Positions 12,703 to 19,068 of a stretch of DNA of 19,068 nucleotides are shown in pieces. The translations under genes and the position numbers were made by a program. Source of the DNA: DAIRDK01 sp035403225 (lineage in GTDB: Bacteria; Bacteroidota; Bacteroidia; Bacteroidales; FEN-979); the NCBI GenBank assembly GCA_035403225.1, contig DAONET010000041.1:1-19068 (forward strand), in the 5' to 3' direction. How positions within the stretch are numbered: position 1 is the first letter of the stretch; each line of letters begins with the position of its first letter. Under the pieces are notes generated by a model. The model ran no database searches and was not told the DNA's origin. It saw only the letters and a program-made list of their open reading frames with translations.

Positions 12703-13403
12703 TAACCGAGAGCAGCCCATTCTCTCATGATCAGCATCTCATAGTGCATCTGCGTCCAGAAGCGATAGCGGATCGTGATGTTTTCCCCGACATCGGGAAT
12801 CCATTTTCGGCCGCCAAGTTGTTTCCCCTGAAAAGTGATATCCGTTTCTATCTCCTGCTCAAAAGCGGGTAACCCGTCTACTTTCCGGAAACCGGCTTTC
12901 CGGAATGCCAGCGTCGCCCGGTAAAGATGTTCGGGCGAGGTGACCAGGAGGATAGCCGGCCCCAAGGGATTGGCAGGAGAAGAGGTCATTCTCCGGATAT
13001 TGATCGCCTGGGCACGGGTATTGGCCCCCGAATCCTCGTACATGATTCTATCGGCCCCGATACCCCGTAAAATAAGCTCGTTTTCCATGCCTCTGACAGA
13101 GCTGAGGCTGTCGGTGGTGTCTCCGGGCAAAGCAATGATGATCTTTGAATGGACGAAGTAATTTCCCGCTTTTGCGGCATACCAGCAGCGCATCAGTCCC
13201 GATTCGCTGGGCATCCCTCCTCCCCCGAGCACCACGATGTATTCAGGCGGACGGTTGATGCCGGCCTTTTTCGTTCCCATGCCATACCAGATCCAGAAAG
13301 GAGCCGATGTGAAGGCAAGGATGAGATGAATCAACAGAACCACGCCGAAGGTGATCAGCAGGACCTTCACGGTTCTCCACATCCGGCTACAGGCTTGTTT
13401 CAT
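12678..13403 (-). CDS. YdcF/SanA-like DUF218 membrane protein
   Basis: A 241-residue protein with one N-terminal membrane segment (about residues 10-31) and a DUF218 domain outside or at the membrane. The domain shows 'PPEYIVVLGGGGMP' (52-65), 'SKIIIALPGD' (86-95), 'EDSGANTRAQAINI' (123-136) and 'ILLVTSPEHLYRATLAFRKAGF' (151-172). All are typical of the SanA/YdcF/ElyC family, some of which affect envelope integrity or vancomycin resistance; the reaction is not settled. The ATG at 13403 is chosen; an in-frame TTG at 13430 would overlap glyS. It starts 16 bp after the glyS stop and is likely its cotranscribed partner. The 3' end overlaps pth by 25 bp. Confidence 0.85.
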   Translation of the reverse strand: MKQACSRMWRTVKVLLITFGVVLLIHLILAFTSAPFWIWYGMGTKKAGINRPPEYIVVLGGGGMPSESGLMRCWYAAKAGNYFVHSKIIIALPGDTTDSLSSVRGMENELILRGIGADRIMYEDSGANTRAQAINIRRMTSSPANPLGPAILLVTSPEHLYRATLAFRKAGFRKVDGLPAFEQEIETDITFQGKQLGGRKWIPDVGENITIRYRFWTQMHYEMLIMREWAALGYYWLKGWV

Positions 13404-13419
13404 CTTCTTCCCGGTTTGT

Positions 13420-14940
13420 TCAACCTGCAATTTTTGCTGTTACCACCTTCGAGATCTCCCCGACCGGTATCCGTTCCTGCTTCATGGTATCCCTGTCACG
13501 AATGGTGACGGTATCATCCTGAAGTGTCTGGTGGTCGATGGTGATGGCGAAGGGTGTCCCCAGGGCATCCATGCGACGGTAACGACGGCCGATGGTGTCT
13601 TTCTCTTCGTAGAAACACCGGTGGTCGTACTTGAGCTTATCCATGATCTCGCGTGCTTTCTCCGGGAGACCGTCTTTCTTGATCAGCGGTAATACCGCCA
13701 CTTTGACCGGAGCCAGGTGGGCCGGGATACTCAATACCACTCGTTCACTTCCGTCTTCCAGTTTTTCTTCCCGGTAAGCATGACTCAAAATGGCCAGGAA
13801 AGTACGGTCAAGACCGATGGATGTTTCCACCACATAGGGAACATACGATTCGTTCGATTCCTGGTCGAAGTACTGTAATTTCTTTCCCGAAAATTTCTGG
13901 TGAGCGTTGAGGTCAAAGTCGGTGCGTGAATGCACTCCTTCTATTTCTTTAAAGCCGATGGGGAATTCAAATTCGATGTCGGCCGCGGCATTGGCGTAAT
14001 GTGCCAGCTTCTCATGATCGTGCCAGCGGTATTTGGAGGCGGGGATGCCCAGCGAAAGATGCCATTTCATCCGTTCTTCTTTCCAGAACTGATACCACTT
14101 AAGCTCTTCACCGGGTTTCACGAAGAACTGCATCTCCATCTGCTCGAATTCTCTCATGCGGAAGAGGAACTGGCGTGCTACGATCTCGTTGCGGAAAGCT
14201 TTTCCGGTCTGGGCAATCCCGAAGGGGATCTTCATGCGGGCGGTCTTCTGAACATTCAGAAAATTAACGAAGATGCCCTGGGCTGTCTCCGGCCGGAGAT
14301 AAATCTCACTGGCTTCGTCGTTGACGGAACCCAGCTGGGTGGAGAACATCAGGTTGAACTGGCGCACATCCGTCCAGTTCTTCGTCCCGGAGATCGGGCA
14401 AACGATACCCAGTTCTTCGATCAGCAACTTGACATCAGCCAGGTCGTTCCGTTCCAGCGCCGGATAGAAGCGGTTCTTGATCGCATCGATTTTCCCCTGG
14501 TGTTCTACCACCCGGGGATTGGTTTCGCGATACATTTTCTCATTGAAAGACTCTCCGAAACGCTGCCGGGCCTTATCCACTTCCTTCTGTATCTTATCTT
14601 CGATTTTTTGAATATGGTCCTCTACCAGAACATCGGCGCGATATCTCTTCTTCGAATCTTTGTTGTCAATCATCGGGTCGTTGAAAGCATCCACATGTCC
14701 GGAAGCTTTCCATACCGTGGGATGCATGAAGATAGAAGCATCCACGCCCACGATGTTCTCGTGGTATTGAACCATTGATTTCCACCAATATTCGCGGATA
14801 TTGTTTTTCAGTTCGACGCCAAAGGGACCGTAATCGTAAACTGCACTAAGTCCGTCATAAATTTCACTGGAGGGGAAAACATACCCATACTCTTTGGCAT
14901 GGGAAATGATCTTTTTAAAGAGTTCTTCGTTGTTAGCCAT
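13420..14940 (-). CDS. glyS: Glycine--tRNA ligase, single-chain dimeric type
   Basis: Class II aminoacyl-tRNA synthetase that charges tRNA-Gly. The 506-residue product is the one-subunit homodimeric type, not the alpha2-beta2 GlyQ/GlyS enzyme. N-terminal 'YVFPSSEIYDGLSAVYDYGPFG' (20-41) is characteristic. 'YLRPETAQGIFVNF' (214-227), motif 2 'FRNEI' (249-253) and motif 3 'ETSIGLDRT' (372-380) mark the active site. An HGTP-type anticodon-binding domain occupies about 407-500. A charged, coiled-coil-like insertion at about 105-150 lies between the early catalytic segments. The start codon directly follows a TAATTTTG box, and the gene begins 18 bp after the transglutaminase-like gene ends. A YdcF-like gene follows after 16 bp. 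Confidence 0.98.
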   Translation of the reverse strand: MANNEELFKKIISHAKEYGYVFPSSEIYDGLSAVYDYGPFGVELKNNIREYWWKSMVQYHENIVGVDASIFMHPTVWKASGHVDAFNDPMIDNKDSKKRYRADVLVEDHIQKIEDKIQKEVDKARQRFGESFNEKMYRETNPRVVEHQGKIDAIKNRFYPALERNDLADVKLLIEELGIVCPISGTKNWTDVRQFNLMFSTQLGSVNDEASEIYLRPETAQGIFVNFLNVQKTARMKIPFGIAQTGKAFRNEIVARQFLFRMREFEQMEMQFFVKPGEELKWYQFWKEERMKWHLSLGIPASKYRWHDHEKLAHYANAAADIEFEFPIGFKEIEGVHSRTDFDLNAHQKFSGKKLQYFDQESNESYVPYVVETSIGLDRTFLAILSHAYREEKLEDGSERVVLSIPAHLAPVKVAVLPLIKKDGLPEKAREIMDKLKYDHRCFYEEKDTIGRRYRRMDALGTPFAITIDHQTLQDDTVTIRDRDTMKQERIPVGEISKVVTAKIAG

Positions 14941-14944
14941 GCGG

Positions 14945-14952
14945 CAAAATTA
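14945..14952 (-). promoter_or_regulatory. -7-like box immediately before glyS
   Basis: TAATTTTG on the minus strand matches TAnnTTTG and ends 4 nt before the glyS ATG. No good -33 TTTG lies 19-21 nt upstream. If active, it would make a leaderless or nearly leaderless mRNA; otherwise glyS is read from the upstream gene. Confidence 0.3.
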
Positions 14953-14958
14953 CGAAAT

Positions 14959-16653
14959 TCAGACGAATGCCTGATTCAGGTCTGCCGTTATCTCTTTCCC
15001 GGAATAAAACTCAAACCTTGCATCTCCTTCCTCCACGGTAATTCGTTTTCCCTGCTGCATCAGGCGGGCTTTGATACCGCGTGATTTCAGGATATTCAGC
15101 AGGGTAATGGCCTTTTCGATCCCGTCGCCCCGTTTGAAGTTGACCACTTCGTCGGGCAATGCCAACCGGTTTCCGGAATAGATCGACTCATCACGCCAGC
15201 GGTGCAGCTCTTCTGCCACCTGTGCAATTTCAACGGAAGAAAACCAGTTGATGGAGACCGGATTTCTTTCGAGAGCTGCTTTCATCAGTGGTTCCCAATC
15301 GCACGAATCCATCTGCCGGCCGGCATAAAAAGCAAGATCAGCCACCACCGACCGGTCGCGGATGGAAGTCAGGTATGCGATAATCTCTTCCCGCGATTGT
15401 CGTGGCATCAGGGTGATAGGGCTTTCTCCGGAAAGAGGGAACGTATGTTCCGCCATGACCGGAAGCCGGGGAACAGTGCAGGCAAATTTCTCCAGGTCGG
15501 TGAAAAAAGCCGGATACTGGATCATATCGGGAAAACGGGACTTCAGATCAGCAATAAATTCTTCCAGGGATTTCTCTCGAAACAGTTCATCAGCAGGATC
15601 GAGGATCATCCGGCCGGCAAGGGGATGGTTACACAGATCTTCTTCATCCATTTCACACAGAAGTTTTCGTCCGGTTTTATCGCTGATCCGGTTTTTGCTC
15701 CCGTGTTCATACCCGAAAGCTTTCTCGAGCCGGATGTAATGAAGGGTATCATGACAGGGGAATCCGATTTGGAAAAGTTTCTGGTGCTTACTGTAATCGC
15801 GGAGGAAGTTGATGAAGATTTCGAAATTCATCCCGGTGACAAGATACCGGCTGATCGCTTCAGCAAAGAACTGATACGTCTCGCGGTTGATGGTAGCTTC
15901 CGGGTATACGCTGTGGATATAACCGGAGGCATGGGCCACGATGGTGATCTGTTCGTTCTCAAGCGCCCGTCTGGCCAGGGAAGAGAGTTCCGTCCCGTTG
16001 TACCACATTGGTTTGGTCACGATACGGCGGTTATTGGTCAGGATGCCTTCGTCAATGAGGATGAAATTCTGCGAATGCAGCGGAGTTCCCATGAGGAATA
16101 TCTTCTCGAGGGGCACTTCGGCCACGATGAACAACGCAGCGGCATAAAGACAGGCAAGAGAAACGCATTCGCCGGCCCCTGTTTCATACCCCGGTTTAAA
16201 GCGGAAAGCATTCATGGCCTCGACGGTTTCGGTCTTCCAGTACGGGATCACATCCGAATTGTATTTATCAAGGCCGAAATGCCGGCGGATATCGATATCA
16301 AAATAGTACTTATCTCCCTCGTACCCGAAAAGAGCGTTGGAACGGGAAAGAACAACGGGATCGATGAAATCTTTAAACCGGTTGATCTCGGTCTCTTTGT
16401 CGGTCAACCCCCACGTGTCCAGATCCAGGTTGAAGTTGTAATGATCCATGATAAATTGCTTCAGCCGGTGGATCTTTTTAACGGGGGTCATCTTCCCGAT
16501 GCCGGCGAACCACGGATCATCTTTCCATTTCCAGATCTCCGGCGACATGATGTTCGCCAGCAACAGCGAATACAGCAACTCCGGGAAGATAAAGATCTCC
16601 ATGTCGGAGAGTGTGAAGGCGGATGAATATTTTTCGAGTCGATCTTTTTCCAT
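14959..16653 (-). CDS. Transglutaminase-like (papain-fold) domain protein
   Basis: A 564-residue protein without signal peptide, probably cytosolic. The central region carries the transglutaminase-like core. Cys163 in 'GAGECVSLACLYAAAL', His193 in 'GTPLHSQNFI' and Asp201 in 'LIDEG' form a complete Cys-His-Asp triad with normal order and spacing. The N-terminal 150 residues and the long C-terminal part are not recognised; the latter ends with a strand-rich segment (about 510-564). Bacterial members of this superfamily are mostly proteases or of unknown activity, so cross-linking should not be assumed. Its ATG lies only 6 nt after a terminator stem, and a -7 box sits in that stem's loop. It ends 18 bp before glyS, with which it may be cotranscribed. 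Confidence 0.75.
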   Translation of the reverse strand: MEKDRLEKYSSAFTLSDMEIFIFPELLYSLLLANIMSPEIWKWKDDPWFAGIGKMTPVKKIHRLKQFIMDHYNFNLDLDTWGLTDKETEINRFKDFIDPVVLSRSNALFGYEGDKYYFDIDIRRHFGLDKYNSDVIPYWKTETVEAMNAFRFKPGYETGAGECVSLACLYAAALFIVAEVPLEKIFLMGTPLHSQNFILIDEGILTNNRRIVTKPMWYNGTELSSLARRALENEQITIVAHASGYIHSVYPEATINRETYQFFAEAISRYLVTGMNFEIFINFLRDYSKHQKLFQIGFPCHDTLHYIRLEKAFGYEHGSKNRISDKTGRKLLCEMDEEDLCNHPLAGRMILDPADELFREKSLEEFIADLKSRFPDMIQYPAFFTDLEKFACTVPRLPVMAEHTFPLSGESPITLMPRQSREEIIAYLTSIRDRSVVADLAFYAGRQMDSCDWEPLMKAALERNPVSINWFSSVEIAQVAEELHRWRDESIYSGNRLALPDEVVNFKRGDGIEKAITLLNILKSRGIKARLMQQGKRITVEEGDARFEFYSGKEITADLNQAFV

Positions 16654-16659
16654 AAAAAG

Positions 16660-16694
16660 AAAGCAGCATCACAAAGATATTGCGATGCTGCTTT
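16660..16694 (-). terminator. Intrinsic terminator with an embedded -7 box
   Basis: On the minus strand AAAGCAGCATC (16684-16694) pairs perfectly with GATGCTGCTTT (16660-16670) over 11 bp. CTTTTT follows, a strong intrinsic terminator for the 782-residue cargo gene that ends at 16713. The 13-nt loop contains TATCTTTG (16672-16679), a perfect -7 box. A weak TTTT lies about 20 nt upstream, suitably placed to start the transglutaminase-like gene at 16653. Confidence 0.8.
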
Positions 16695-16712
16695 AGATAA
16701 AAGAGAATAAAT

Positions 16713-19061
16713 TTATTTTACAATCAACTTCATGGTTTCGGTGCCTTCGGCTCCGTTGATCCGGAGGAAGTAGATGCCCGGAACCGTACCGGAGAGATCA
16801 AGCTCGTAATCCCGGCCGATCACCTGGTTGGTCTTCTTCAGGGTGATAGTACCGATGAGGTTGATCAGTTCGATGTTAGCGGTACGTGCCTCGTTTGCAG
16901 AGATCGTCAGCCTGTCGCTTGCAGGGTTCGGGAAGATGCGGAAGTTTGCCTGTTCAGCAGGATCTCCGATGCTGACGAACCAGTTATGAACCACAACGTT
17001 CACTTCATCCGAGTATGTTCCGGCTCCGCAGGTATTCACGCCCTGAACCTTAATCGTAGCTGTTCCATCGTACGCAGGATCCCAGGTTATTGTACCTGTT
17101 ACGGTGTTTCCACTGGCAGTACCAGCCTCAGCAGGGATCACTTCCCAGGAATAGCTGGAAGCATAAGTGCCGCCGGTAGTAGTGTAATCCGTTGTCGGGT
17201 TGGTACCTGAATAAACTAAATCCGGTCCGGTAGGTGAAGCAGGTGCATCCGGCACTTGGGGATCAACCGTGATGGTCGATGTTCCGGTCATGTTGATCGT
17301 GCAGGTGAGTGCAGGGTTATCAGCCTGGGCGGTGTAATCACCGGCTCCGGTCTGAAGGCCGAAAGAGATGGCGCTGCCGGTTCCGGCAACAATGGTGGAA
17401 GTAGGAGTATTGTTATAAACCAGCGTATAATTAACGCCTGCCTCGGAACCATCCAGGCCGACTTCAACGCCAGTGCCTCCCTGAGCGCAATAAGCGCCGC
17501 CTCCGGTCACGTTGAACAGAGCCGGACCTTCGGTAATGGTCACGGTGACAGGGGGTGTCCAATCGCTCTGGCAAGCTCCGTTATTAGACAATACCTTGAT
17601 TTCGGCGGTGCCGATGTAAGTGGGTGACCAGTCAACGGTCAGGGTAGTACCGGTAGCAACGAATGTCCCGGCGGTAGAAGGAATAAGATCCCAGGTATAT
17701 CCTGCTGCTGTCGGGGAACCTGATGTTGTATACACTGTATTCGGACTGTCCTGGCAAAGGCTTGTCGGTCCGGTAGGAGTTCCGGGAACCTCCGGCATGG
17801 AGGAAATGGTAATGTTGAGGGGGTTGGACCATGATCCGATGCCACACGAATTACTTCCCTGAACCTTTAACTGGGCTGTTCCGATATAGGTGTCAACCCA
17901 GTCGATCGTACAAGTAGTCCCTGACGGAGTGAGCACTCCGGCTGCAGGCGGCTGAAGATCCCAGGTATAACTGGTTGCGGTGGGATTCCCGGTTGTTGAA
18001 AAAGTCCCTGTGTTGGGATTTACACAAAGGTTATACTGGCCCGTGGGTGTTCCGGGAGCGCCGGGTACAGTAATAGGGTTGATGAAAGCAGTCTTGGTCA
18101 TGGAACCCTGTGCGTTAGCGCCAGGGTTGGAAGCGATAAGGGTAGCATTATATGAACCCGCATCATTATAAATTACGGTAGGATTCTGAAGAGTTGAAGT
18201 CGCCGGTGTCCCTCCGGGAAAACTCCAGTTCCAAACAGTAGCTCCTGTTGAAAGATCCGTATAGTTGACAGTCAGCGGAGTACAACCGGTCGTCGGTGTT
18301 GCTGAAAAATCGGTGGGGAGAGGCAGGTAAAGAGCATTTAACATTTTCTTGGTCGCATTCAGACATTCCTTGGTTGAATTGTCCTGGACAAAAGCGATCA
18401 ACTGGCAGTTATTGGTCACCCACGAAGCATCTTTGGTAAAATTAAGGGTAAGAGTGACCGTGTTGCCTGAAGCAAAACTGATAGCGGTACCGTTTGCATC
18501 CGGGATCATCAGGCGTTCAGCATCATTGATGGTATCCTGACCCTGCCAGGAATAGGGTATTTTCGATTCAGTTAACACCAGATGAGCTCTCAGATCAGTA
18601 GCTGTGATGGAGGATACTTTATTGATTGTCAGGTTGATGGTATAACTATTCCCGGTATTGGAACCTGTCATGTCGATGGTAAGCGGAGAAGCAACCGCAT
18701 ACCGTTGGGTGTATATGGGAAGATAAGTACTATACAAACTTTGGGAGTTGCTTCCCCCGACATAATTCAGAACGCCATCGAAAAAAGCGGTGGGATACCC
18801 GGTAATTCCATAATAGCTGCAACGTGTTCCGGCGAATGCATTATAGAAGGGATCTGAACTGGGGTTGTAGTTGTGATATTCGATCACCGCTACATGGCAA
18901 CCGGCTTCGAGCAGATCTTCTGCACCCATGGCTGCGCCGGGACAATAAGGGCATCCGGTACCGGTTCCGATCTCCATGACTACCTGGTCACGTTGAACCT
19001 GTGCGTAAATTGTCGGGCACAACAAAGCCAGACAAGTAAGGAGTAGGACGATTTTTTTCAT
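16713..19061 (-). CDS. Type IX cargo protein: thioredoxin-like, PKD and Ig-like repeats
   Basis: A 782-residue exported protein. A signal peptide (residues 1-20, ending TIYA) is followed by an Omp28/thioredoxin-like domain (about 24-245) with CPYC at 37-40 and the expected cis-proline context 'GITGYPTAFF' (85-94). Next come a PKD domain (about 251-331, 'VWNWSFPGGTPATST..NPTVIY') and three similar Ig-like repeats (about 334-419, 425-510, 604-692). The repeats share 'YTWDL.P..AGT' and 'DW...YIGTA.IKV'. An unrelated linker domain sits between the second and third. Residues 706-782 ('FRIFPNPASDRLTI' to 'TMKLIVK') are a type A sorting domain for outer-membrane export. The start ATG is at 19061; the gene is complete. 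A secreted disulfide or redox role is suggested only by CPYC. Confidence 0.92.
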   Translation of the reverse strand: MKKIVLLLTCLALLCPTIYAQVQRDQVVMEIGTGTGCPYCPGAAMGAEDLLEAGCHVAVIEYHNYNPSSDPFYNAFAGTRCSYYGITGYPTAFFDGVLNYVGGSNSQSLYSTYLPIYTQRYAVASPLTIDMTGSNTGNSYTINLTINKVSSITATDLRAHLVLTESKIPYSWQGQDTINDAERLMIPDANGTAISFASGNTVTLTLNFTKDASWVTNNCQLIAFVQDNSTKECLNATKKMLNALYLPLPTDFSATPTTGCTPLTVNYTDLSTGATVWNWSFPGGTPATSTLQNPTVIYNDAGSYNATLIASNPGANAQGSMTKTAFINPITVPGAPGTPTGQYNLCVNPNTGTFSTTGNPTATSYTWDLQPPAAGVLTPSGTTCTIDWVDTYIGTAQLKVQGSNSCGIGSWSNPLNITISSMPEVPGTPTGPTSLCQDSPNTVYTTSGSPTAAGYTWDLIPSTAGTFVATGTTLTVDWSPTYIGTAEIKVLSNNGACQSDWTPPVTVTITEGPALFNVTGGGAYCAQGGTGVEVGLDGSEAGVNYTLVYNNTPTSTIVAGTGSAISFGLQTGAGDYTAQADNPALTCTINMTGTSTITVDPQVPDAPASPTGPDLVYSGTNPTTDYTTTGGTYASSYSWEVIPAEAGTASGNTVTGTITWDPAYDGTATIKVQGVNTCGAGTYSDEVNVVVHNWFVSIGDPAEQANFRIFPNPASDRLTISANEARTANIELINLIGTITLKKTNQVIGRDYELDLSGTVPGIYFLRINGAEGTETMKLIVK

Positions 19062-19068
19062 AAAATTT

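Noticed and set aside
13930..14778. 282-codon plus-strand open frame
   Set aside because: Antisense shadow of glyS, which carries all class II synthetase motifs.
15202..16626. 474-codon plus-strand open frame
   Set aside because: It is antisense to the transglutaminase-like gene, whose Cys-His-Asp triad is intact. The long open frame follows from codon bias on the real strand.

Overview
The window looks like a chromosomal segment from a Bacteroidota (Bacteroidetes) bacterium, most likely class Bacteroidia. Three predicted secreted proteins end in the C-terminal sorting domain of the type IX secretion system. Several genes are preceded by the phylum's characteristic promoter, TTTG-N19-21-TAnnTTTG. 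Glycyl-tRNA synthetase is the single-chain type and bL25 is the long Ctc form. Clear Shine-Dalgarno sequences are scarce.

Left part (1 to about 8,580) looks accessory. It is mostly AT-rich, with isolated small genes separated by 90-520 bp of structured non-coding DNA. Seven genes lie on the plus strand: a PhzF-family isomerase, two small membrane proteins, a type IX cargo protein, an NTF2-like protein followed closely by a YdeI/OmpD-associated protein, and an exported protein of unknown function. A large minus-strand type IX cargo protein built of beta-propeller repeats follows. The gaps hold two kinds of structured sequence. One is a family of hairpins (up to 17-nt arms around an 11-nt loop). 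The other is a set of dyads just after stop codons that share CCGTCA or ACCTARCGTGC cores and loosely resemble integron attC sites.

Boundary (8,586-8,714): a minus-strand tRNA-Leu(CAA) with encoded CCA and an excellent promoter. Its 3' end faces the accessory side, and one hairpin repeat abuts it. Two other hairpin copies, at 4.7 and 6.05 kb, are followed by sequence resembling this tRNA's 3' end. This is what would be expected of old insertion or duplication events at the tRNA 3' end. No integrase or transposase is visible.

Right part (8,723-19,068) is more GC-rich and mostly housekeeping. It has an exported DUF4350-like protein, then a 600-bp repeat-containing gap, then plus-strand prs (PRPP synthase), rplY (bL25) and pth (peptidyl-tRNA hydrolase), serving nucleotide supply and translation. 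Converging on pth, with a 25-bp tail-to-tail overlap, is a minus-strand cluster: a transglutaminase-like protein, glyS and a YdcF/SanA-like membrane protein. Upstream of these on the same strand is a 782-residue type IX cargo protein with a thioredoxin-like CPYC domain, a PKD domain and Ig-like repeats. It is separated from the transglutaminase gene by a terminator whose loop appears to contain that gene's promoter.

No complete new defence or metabolic system is evident. The observations most worth following up are the repeat families, their link to the tRNA, and the possible cassette-like organisation of the left arm.
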